From the NCBI GenBank assembly GCA_021778845.1, contig JAJYBU010000038.1, positions 1 to 33,025 on the forward strand: a DNA stretch of 33,025 bases, given 5' to 3'. This document shows, piece after piece, positions 27,659 through 33,025 of this stretch. The position numbers and the translations under genes were made by a program. Source of the DNA: Acidobacteriota bacterium (GTDB lineage Bacteria; Acidobacteriota; Terriglobia; Terriglobales; Acidobacteriaceae). Each line of letters opens with the position of its first letter. Positions within the stretch are counted from its first letter, which is position 1. The notes beneath the pieces were generated by a model. It ran no database searches and was not told where the DNA came from. It worked only from the letters and a program-made list of their open reading frames with translations.

Positions 27659-28679
27659 ATGGTGACATCCATTTAGGACAGGCTGTCGATAGGAATCGAT
27701 CTCTCAGGAATCAGCCTTCACGTAGGCATGTATCAAGCTTCGCTGACGGAGCTTGATCGTGAAACCCTCGTGAGGCGAGTCAAGGATCGACCCAATGCTG
27801 TGGTGGCGGCTATGGCCGAGTGCGTGTGTCGTCTGAGCAAGAAGTTTCCTGGCCCAAGCGGGGTATCGGTTATAGGGCTCTGAAGTTCCGGACCTCTGAA
27901 TGTCGATATGGGAACACTCGGACTGTTACCAAATTGTTCAGGTTGGGACGGCTATCCCTTTCGCTATCGCCTCTCCCGCGCGGCAGGTCTCCCTGTGCAT
28001 TTGGAAAATGACGCCAACGCCGCAGCCGTCGCAGAGTGGAAGCTTGGCGCAGGTCGAATTGCACAGATAAATTCGATGCCATGATAACGCTCGTAGCAGG
28101 CGTAGGCAGCGGGCTGATGCTCAACGGTCGCATGGCATGAGATGGTGGGGATGGGAGGCGAACTCTGTCACCCATCGATCGACCGGAACGGGCCTCCATG
28201 TCCCTTTGGCAGCCGAGGCTGTCTTGAACTCTATGCCTCCGCGAACGGCTTGCATCGGTTTGCACGGACGCAGGCAATCACTTCGGATGCCACCGTCGCG
28301 TTCAAACAATTCGCTGACCGGGACGAGCGCTTCTAGGCCCAAGACGTCGCAAGCTTCGCCGAAACTGGAGATGTCTTGGCTCAACGCTGTTTTCATCAAA
28401 TGGGTGAGTGCCGTGGCTTTGGTCTTACCAGTCTCATTAACATACGGGATCTTCCGCTTATCATCGTCGGTGGGGGCTTTGCCGGAGCATGAAGCCTGTT
28501 TTCGCCCAGCATGTTTGCTGCGGCTCATAACTACAGCATTGTTTATAGGCTGGACGTACCGACCCAACGCGAGATAACGGAACCCAATCACACGTTTATT
28601 CGCCTTGCCGAGCTTGGTCATCGGCGGGTCTTTTAGGTGCGGCCTTGCTGCCATTCTTGCTCAGTTCTCCAGATCCTGA
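27659..28679 (+). pseudogene. ROK-family sugar kinase, heavily mutated
   Basis: The full length of a ROK protein can be followed through all three frames: IGIDLSGISLHVGMYQ (phosphate-1 region), GPLNVDMGTLGLLPN, GWDGYPFRYRL, GLPVHLENDANAAAVAEWKL with the catalytic Asp of ENDAN, MITLVAGVGSGLMLNGR, EMVGMGGELCH, CPFGSRGCLELYAS (the zinc-binding region), LINIRDLPLIIVGGGFAGA and a C-terminal stretch with LFSPSMFAAAHNYSIVYRL and FIRLAELG. Stops include TAG at 27674-27676, a TGA near 27881, TGA-TAA near 28083 and a TGA at about 28491, with frameshifts between. The parent probably phosphorylated glucose or a related sugar released by the upstream hydrolases. ROK repressors share this fold, but there is no N-terminal DNA-binding domain. 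Confidence 0.85.
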
Positions 28680-29014
28680 AACCATGAGCATCGGACAAAT
28701 CACATGCTGAATCTTCGACCCCATTGCCCAGCGGCTTTTCAATTGGCCTCGTAGCCCTCGCTGTGAAAGGGAAGGCGAGTGCCGAGATTATGGTACCCAC
28801 CGCCCTCAGTGATCACGCTGTGCGCCAACTTCGCCCTGGTCAACCTCTACATGCACCGCAAACGTCTGGCAGTTCTCGGGTAAAACTGCGTCCGGGGGCA
28901 GGGAAATCGGCTTCGAAACGAATCAAACAGATCTCAAAACCCGCCCATACTACCCCTCTTCCCGCGCCACTCCATGCAATCAGGAAATCAGGCCCCTGCG
29001 CAGAGGCTCCCTGA
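28680..29014. other. Gap between two pseudogenes
   Basis: About 335 bases with no frame I can assign. A short hydrophobic frame (VITLCANFALVNLYMHRKRL, about 28807-28866) could be a scrap of a membrane protein but is too short to place. The missing N-terminus of the DUF2165 remnant is not visible here. Confidence 0.4.
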
Positions 29015-29377
29015 GTGATGGATTCAACGTTCCCGGGTAATTGCGGGATGTGGCGTGCGGTGCGTGCGCCGTGGGTTCATGTGGCGTTCTACCTTGTGAT
29101 CATTGGGTGGGAGATTGTGAATGCAGTCCTGCGTTGGTGGGGAAGCGTGGCGCAGCTTCGTGGGTTGAGAAAGTCTGAAGCAGAGTTTCGGCAAGCAAAG
29201 CAGATTGGCGTGGTGGCGCTGACAACGGGGACGCTGCAGTGGTTCCCGGCCTTTCTGCGCATTGGCGCAGAGTAGTTTCTGATGTGGCAGTTGAAGCTCT
29301 GGAATGGACAGGACGCGGCGTTCAGGATGGTTGCGGTCGAGTGTCTTGTGATGGACATTTTGCTGCTTCCTGCGTAG
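29015..29377 (+). pseudogene. DUF2165 membrane protein, truncated and interrupted
   Basis: The frame begins at MDSTFPGNCGMWRA, which corresponds to an internal position in DUF2165 proteins (after FVRHVLSMDTTFP), so the first transmembrane part is missing. It continues with a membrane segment (HVAFYLVIIGWEIVNAVL) and LTTGTLQWFPAFLRIGAE. A TAG at 29273-29275 then stands where the family has tryptophan (GGEWF), and the same frame resumes with FLMWQLKLWNGQDAAFR to a stop at 29375-29377. A single TGG-to-TAG change explains the stop. The family is of unknown function. Confidence 0.7.
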
Positions 29378-29521
29378 CGAGCCTACGTGCGGCGCAATCA
29401 CAGCAAGGGAAATAACAGCATAACGTAGGCATAATATGGGGTCCGATTGAGGGTACCCACAAATTCCCACACAATCAGCGCGCAAGCGTCTTTAAGAAAA
29501 GCTGGAAGTTGTAGATTTGAA

Positions 29522-29598
29522 TGGTCGGGGCGGAGGGATTCGAACCCCCGACCCTCTGCTCCCAAAGCAGATGCGCTACCAGACTGCGCTACGCCCCG
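29522..29598 (-). tRNA. tRNA-Pro (anticodon TGG)
   Basis: On the minus strand a full cloverleaf is visible: acceptor CGGGGCG/CGCCCCG, a D-arm, anticodon stem TCTGC/GCAGA with loop TTTGGGA giving anticodon TGG, T-arm GGGTTCGAATCCC, and encoded CCA at 29524-29522. It starts with C, as proline tRNAs do. A TATGAT -10 box at 29612-29607 stands eight bases before the gene, overlapping the spacer behind the DUF4112 stop codon. Confidence 0.97.
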
Positions 29599-29617
29599 AC
29601 TCATCTATCATATCAAC

Positions 29618-30184
29618 TCATTGCCAGCCGGGTGCATGCAGCTCGTGAAGTAACGACCTGCCCAACCAGATCAGCAGCAGGAATGGCAGCATGGCCAGAA
29701 GCAGCAATCCCAATCCCAGCAGCCCCATATACAGCCAATCGCGCCTGGTATCTCTTTGCGATGCGGCCAAGCTGCGCTCAAGAAGACGATAGTTTCGCCG
29801 GTTGGCCCGCCAACCGATATCAAATAAATTCCCCAGCACCGGCACCAGGCCTACCCCAACCTCGATCGCCAGATTCGCTACCATGCGCGCGAGGGTGATC
29901 AGCGGGACTCCGCGAAAATAGGCCGCCAGAACAATGATGCAACTCGCCAGCCCACCAAGCACGTCGCCGATCCCCGGAATGAATCCGACAATACCATCCA
30001 GACCAAAACGAATATTCGTTCCCGGAACCCGAAACCAGGTGTCGAGCACGCGGGAAAGCAGATCGAGATTCTCATCGCGAAACGCTCCACCCGCTCCGCC
30101 CATGCGCGGGCGAAGCCCATGCTGAGGAGACGTTGGCCGAGCATCTGGCGGCAAAATCTCAGGCTGCGTCGTCTTCACGGACAT
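29618..30184 (-). CDS. DUF4112 domain membrane protein
   Basis: 188 residues. A polar N-terminal tail (about 1-38) precedes the DUF4112 core: LSRVLDTWFRVPGTNIRFGLDGIVGFIPGIGDVLGGLASCIIVLAAY (about 43-90) and the repeat-like ANLAIEVGVGLVPVLGNLFDIGWRANRRN (about 103-132), with the paired G(F/L)(I/V)PxxG(D/N) motifs typical of the family. A last strong transmembrane segment (LLGLGLLLLAMLPFLLLIWL) lies near 153-173. It is an inner-membrane protein of unknown function. The ATG at 30184 follows GGGAG. It is divergent from tRNA-His and convergent with the DUF2165 remnant. Confidence 0.88.
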   Translation of the reverse strand: MSVKTTQPEILPPDARPTSPQHGLRPRMGGAGGAFRDENLDLLSRVLDTWFRVPGTNIRFGLDGIVGFIPGIGDVLGGLASCIIVLAAYFRGVPLITLARMVANLAIEVGVGLVPVLGNLFDIGWRANRRNYRLLERSLAASQRDTRRDWLYMGLLGLGLLLLAMLPFLLLIWLGRSLLHELHAPGWQ

Positions 30185-30223
30185 CGTCCCACGCTCCCTC
30201 TTCGCTTCTGCTTCGTAGGATGC

Positions 30224-30229
30224 TACAAT
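30224..30229 (+). promoter_or_regulatory. Extended -10 promoter element of tRNA-His
   Basis: TGCTACAAT gives an extended -10 (TGnTACAAT) 12 bases before the tRNA. A weak -35 candidate, TTCGCT, lies 17 bases further upstream at 30201-30206. Confidence 0.5.
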
Positions 30230-30241
30230 CTAGATGGATAC

Positions 30242-30317
30242 GGCGGCTATAGTTCAGTGGCAGAACGCCGCTCTGTGGCAGCGGATGTCGTGGGTTCGAC
30301 CCCCACTAGCCGCCCCA
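30242..30317 (+). tRNA. tRNA-His (anticodon GTG)
   Basis: The sequence carries the extra G-1 opposite discriminator C73 that defines histidine tRNAs. Acceptor GCGGCTA pairs with TAGCCGC, the anticodon stem CCGCT/AGCGG encloses loop CTGTGGC (anticodon GTG), the T-arm is GTGGGTTCGACCCCCAC, and CCA is encoded at 30315-30317. Confidence 0.97.
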
Positions 30318-30534
30318 ATTTCCAGTAATCGCTCACCAACTCGCGGCGCACCCCTGCGCGCGACAACTCCCGATTGCACAGCGAGACCCCCTTGCCGGGT
30401 ACCCCGAAAGCCATCGCCGTCACCACTGTGTCCCTCGGACACTCGCCACGTGAACTATTCGCCGGAATCTCCGGCTTATCATACGCAACCCTCCCGCATA
30501 GGATTATGGCAAATCCTCGCTGCGGAGCACGCGC

Positions 30535-31611
30535 ATGACCTCTACGCCGCATGTCGCAGCGCAACCCAAGCCAAACGACGCCTGGCCGTCAGCCTATCCA
30601 ACCTTTCACCCTCGTCCCTGGCTGGTGAACGGTCACCTCCAGACCATCGTGGGCAACTTCCTTCCCAGACCTGACTCACTTCCAGCGCCCGACGTCGAAT
30701 TCGTCGAGGTCTCCCCTGCACGCGGCTCGCAGATTGCCAGTCAAGTCCTCTGCGAGTGCCACTGGCAACCACTTGCCAAGCGAGCGACCAGCCCTACTGC
30801 GGTTATCCTTCACGGGCTCGAAGGCTCATCGCACTCACAATACGTCATCGGCAATGCCAACAAATTGTGGCGCGCCGACTGCAACGTCATCCGCATGAAT
30901 ATGCGCAATTGCGGTCCGGGCAAATATGGCGATATGCTGCGTCTCTCTCCAACTCTCTACCACTCCGGCATGTCCAATGACGTAGACCGCGTGCTCCGCT
31001 ACTTCATCGAAACGCAGGGTCTCGAATCCATTGCGCTCATCGGGTACTCGATGGGGGGCAATCTTGTTTTGAAGTTAGCTGGCGATCTTGGCACTTCCGC
31101 GCCGCCGCAACTGCGGTCGGTCGTCGGAGTATCCCCTGCAGCGGATCTCGGTGCCTGCGCCGACGCTCTCCACGAGCCCCATAATCGCATCTATGAACGC
31201 AAGTTCGTGCGCGGACTCCTCAAGCGTTTCCGCCGCAAGGCTTCGTTGTTTCCCCGCGCCTTCGATCCGCATCGTGCCAACCATATCACCACTCTGCGGG
31301 AGTTCGACGACCGCATCACAGCGCTGTACTGCGGCTTCCGCTCCGCCGACGACTACTACTCTCGCGCTGCCGCCGCCCGCGTCCTCGACCGCATCACCGT
31401 ACCCACGCTCATCCTCAACGCCCACGATGATCCCTTCATCCGGCTCATCGAAGAAACGCGTTCAACCATCGCGGCCAATCCGCACATCACGTTGCTTGAA
31501 ACCGAGCACGGTGGCCACTGCGCCTTCCTCGGGCCGTCCGATCGAACCTCTGGCAATGACGGTTACTGGGCCGAACATACCGCCCTGCGCTTCGTTCTCT
31601 CGCACGCCTGA
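30535..31611 (+). CDS. YheT-type alpha/beta-hydrolase
   Basis: 358 residues, the usual size for the COG0429/YheT group of alpha/beta-hydrolases. It opens with FHPRPWLVNGHLQTIVGNF, the family's signature NGHLQT region. An oxyanion-side HGLEGSSHSQY motif follows near 98-108, then RMNMRNCG, the nucleophile elbow GYSMGG with Ser172, the acid AHDDPF (Asp298 or Asp299), and HGGHCAF with catalytic His328. No signal peptide is visible, so it is cytoplasmic. These enzymes are thought to be esterases or lipase-like hydrolases; the natural substrate is not established. GGAG seven bases before the ATG supports the start. The following gene begins 16 bases later and probably shares its mRNA. Confidence 0.92.
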   Translation: MTSTPHVAAQPKPNDAWPSAYPTFHPRPWLVNGHLQTIVGNFLPRPDSLPAPDVEFVEVSPARGSQIASQVLCECHWQPLAKRATSPTAVILHGLEGSSHSQYVIGNANKLWRADCNVIRMNMRNCGPGKYGDMLRLSPTLYHSGMSNDVDRVLRYFIETQGLESIALIGYSMGGNLVLKLAGDLGTSAPPQLRSVVGVSPAADLGACADALHEPHNRIYERKFVRGLLKRFRRKASLFPRAFDPHRANHITTLREFDDRITALYCGFRSADDYYSRAAAARVLDRITVPTLILNAHDDPFIRLIEETRSTIAANPHITLLETEHGGHCAFLGPSDRTSGNDGYWAEHTALRFVLSHA

Positions 31612-31627
31612 CGTATCCTAAAGATTG

Positions 31628-32326
31628 ATGCTCTCTGAATGGACCGCCGAATGTTCCCACGATGCGCCGACGCTGATCGTACCCTGGTCGGCGAACCCGT
31701 CAGGAGACCAGCAAGATCGCAACTCCGCGGCGGCCACCGGAACACGCTTCATCGACCTTCGCGCTAATCCCTATGAGATCGCCGAGATCCCCGAGGCGGA
31801 GCATAACCCCACTCTCGCCCGAGCCCTGCGCTCACTCAACGCCACCCGCTCCCCCTTCCTTACCGCCAAGTGCGATACTTGGCTGCTCTCCGCGTCCGCT
31901 CATACAGAAGCCCTCGAAGCTCTTCGCCTCGAACTGATGCTCCACGAAGACGAGTCTCTCCACGGCTTCGCCAGCTACATTGACTTGCTGTGGCGTGAGC
32001 GCTCCGTCTTTGCCTCGGCCCACCAGCAGCAGGACCGCCTCGACCGCATCGTACGTCGCGCCCAGAGATTTCACCACGCAGAAGCCGCGCTCGAATGTGT
32101 CCTCCGACCCGCGTTTCTTGACCTCAACGGGCCGCTCGAAGGCTTCGCGGTCACTTGCTACCTCACGGCCGTGGGCCCTGACCCTGAGATTGCTCGCCGC
32201 CGCTGGGAGTTGGCAATGGAGGATCTCGTGACGCTCTTGCGCAGTAAGGAACTCGAAGTAGCCCGCGGCTCCGCTACAATCGATTCAGCGGATGCTTACC
32301 CTCTGCGTGTTCGTCACCTGGGATAG
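31628..32326 (+). CDS. Hypothetical protein, unknown function
   Basis: 232 residues from the ATG at 31628; a TTG one codon earlier is also possible, and no strong ribosome site is visible. I do not recognise a domain. The sequence is soluble, with no signal peptide or membrane segment, and is rich in acidic and helical stretches. Features include a conserved-looking YEIAEIPEAEHNPTLARAL segment (about 50-68), a helical middle (AHTEALEALRLELMLHEDES) and an arginine-rich ERSVFASAHQQQDRLDRIVRRAQRF. The GC-rich, third-position-biased frame over its full length and its 16-bp distance from the hydrolase gene argue that it is real and co-transcribed. It may be a lineage-specific conserved protein. 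Confidence 0.7.
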   Translation: MLSEWTAECSHDAPTLIVPWSANPSGDQQDRNSAAATGTRFIDLRANPYEIAEIPEAEHNPTLARALRSLNATRSPFLTAKCDTWLLSASAHTEALEALRLELMLHEDESLHGFASYIDLLWRERSVFASAHQQQDRLDRIVRRAQRFHHAEAALECVLRPAFLDLNGPLEGFAVTCYLTAVGPDPEIARRRWELAMEDLVTLLRSKELEVARGSATIDSADAYPLRVRHLG

Positions 32327-32363
32327 TACACACGGCCCAGCCCACAGGTCAGTCGTTGCATTG

Positions 32364-32440
32364 GGGCGAGTAGCTCAATTGGATAGAGCACGGACCTTCT
32401 AAGTCCGGGGTTACAGGTTCGATCCCTGTCTCGCCTACCA
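32364..32440 (+). tRNA. tRNA-Arg (anticodon TCT)
   Basis: The cloverleaf is complete: acceptor GGGCGAG with CTCGCCT (a G-U pair at the end), D-arm GCTC...GAGC, anticodon stem CGGAC/GTCCG with loop CTTCTAA giving TCT, T-arm ACAGGTTCGATCCCTGT, and encoded CCA at 32438-32440. An integrase remnant starts about 150 bp downstream, so its 3' end is a probable attachment site for an integrated element. Confidence 0.96.
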
Positions 32441-32552
32441 CTTCACAATCCAGGGACGTCCTGTGCCATCCCAATGTCCGCGTAATTGTTGGTATTTAGT
32501 TATTTTGGAGTCCAGTAACGGACGATACCACCGCTTGGCATCCGGGTGCATC

Positions 32553-32600
32553 TGGGGGCAACATTGGGGGCAACTCTACTTCTATGAAATGAGTTGCCCC
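32553..32600. repeat. TGGGGGCAAC direct repeats with an inverted partner
   Basis: TGGGGGCAAC occurs at 32553-32562 and again at 32565-32574, a 12-bp period. GTTGCCCC at 32593-32600 is the inverted form of GGGGCAAC. They lie between tRNA-Arg and the integrase start. Such clustered short repeats may be arm-type binding sites for the integrase, which is inference. Confidence 0.45.
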
Positions 32601-32816
32601 ATCATGCCCTTGACCGATATAGCTATTCGTAGCCTCAAGCCCAGCAAGATGCCCAGCAAGCTCTTCGATGAGCGAGGGCTGAATCTGGAAGTCTCTCCGG
32701 CGGGTGGCAAGTGGTGGCAGTGGAAGTTCCGATTCGGAGGCAAGGAAAAGCGGCTGTCCATGGGCGTGTATCCCGATGTGAGCCTGAAAGATGCTCGTGA
32801 GCGTCGAGACGTGTAG
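32589..32816 (+). pseudogene. Tyrosine integrase, N-terminal DUF4102 arm-binding domain only
   Basis: The frame gives MPLTDIAIRSLKPSKMPSKL, then FDERGLNLEVSPAGGKWWQWKFRF, KRLSMGVYPDVSLKDARERRD. This is the DUF4102 arm-type DNA-binding domain of phage/P4-type tyrosine recombinases. A start at 32604 (MPLTD) is equally good. Intact integrases have about 400 residues with a catalytic R-H-R-Y domain; this one stops after about 70 residues at a TAG (32814-32816) that lies inside the IS481 end. Its position beside tRNA-Arg shows the former left edge of an integrated island or prophage. Confidence 0.85.
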
Positions 32817-33025
32817 AGGCTCAAGAGGTTGTTCCGATTCAGCCCTCATCTGGAAGCTGGCGGATTGAGATTGAGGCTAGCATGTGGGCGGTTGAAGTTG
32901 TAGTCATGTATCCAGAAGTCGAGTTCGCTCTCTCGTTCTGCTGAGTTCTGGTATGGACGGGCGTAGACCCATTCTCTGAGCGCGGTCTGGACGAACCGCT
33001 CCGCTTTGCCGCTGGTGCGCGCTGT
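32812..33025 (-). mobile_element. IS481-family insertion sequence, partial (runs off window)
   Basis: The integrase similarity ends abruptly at RRD, and the DNA continues with TGTAGAGGCTCAAGAGGTTG, a TGT-type end as seen in IS481 elements, followed on the minus strand by the 3' end of a transposase gene. The boundary at 32812 is inferred from the loss of integrase coding; the other end is outside the window. Confidence 0.7.
32846..33025 (-). CDS. IS481-family transposase, C-terminal part
   Basis: Fifty-nine codons enter from the right edge: RTSGKAERFVQTALREWVYA, then RPYQNSAERESELDFWIHDYNFNRPHASL. This is the end of the DDE catalytic core, with the catalytic Glu in GKAERF and the conserved W...YNFxRPHxSL tail. 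A TGA at 32848-32846 stops it where the family usually reads leucine (SR-L-GLNRNNLL), and the frame beyond the stop still spells GLNRNNLLSLYT. The protein therefore loses about a dozen terminal residues. Whether it is active cannot be told from this part. Confidence 0.8.
   Translation of the reverse strand, partial: TARTSGKAERFVQTALREWVYARPYQNSAERESELDFWIHDYNFNRPHASLNLNPPASR

Noticed and set aside
29398..29653. Open frames on both strands over tRNA-Pro, with phrases such as RRDSNPRPSAPKADALPDCA and GVAQSGSASALGAEGRGFES
   Set aside because: These are well-known spurious translations of tRNA genes; the DNA is fully explained by tRNA-Pro.
30247..30564. Minus-strand frame of 105 residues over tRNA-His
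   Set aside because: It is antisense to the tRNA and gives the familiar false LVGVEPTTSAATERRSATEL translation.

Overview
The window looks like an Acidobacteria chromosome, probably Acidobacteriaceae (Terriglobus/Granulicella/Edaphobacter type). The evidence is a roughly 1,300-residue TonB-receptor-like protein with a carboxypeptidase-regulatory N-terminal domain, very large secreted NHL/Ig-like proteins ending in an acidobacterial-type C-terminus, a LacI regulator, glycoside hydrolases and moderately high GC. This assignment rests on family knowledge, not a database search.

Layout. 1-1269 (minus): the start of a Tat-exported protein and a LacI regulator. 1270-4594: a decayed zone with an ethanolamine ammonia-lyase N-terminal remnant, an amidohydrolase pseudogene (two in-frame TGA codons and one frameshift) and about 1 kb with no recognisable gene but with regulatory sites. 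4595-21493 (plus): a TonB-receptor-like protein, then three giant exported beta-propeller/Ig-like proteins, each ending in two hydrophobic segments, the second with a lipobox-like cysteine. 21495-22813: a decayed IS3-family element. 22990-27511: a GH44 lipoprotein and a GH5 protein, both probable beta-glucanases. 27659-29377: ROK-family and DUF2165 pseudogenes. 29522-32440: housekeeping genes (tRNA-Pro, DUF4112, tRNA-His, YheT-type hydrolase, an unknown protein, tRNA-Arg). 32589-33025: a tyrosine-integrase remnant next to tRNA-Arg, cut by an IS481-family element that runs off the window.

How it may work together. Five 14-bp near-palindromes resembling TGATATCGTTATCA lie beside the Tat gene, twice around the TonB-receptor promoter, just upstream of the GH44 start, and before the ROK pseudogene. 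I infer a LacI-controlled plant-polysaccharide locus: surface proteins and GH44/GH5 would act on glucans, the outer-membrane receptor would take up products, and a kinase, now dead, would have phosphorylated the sugar. The many lesions suggest parts of the locus and its flanks are being lost.
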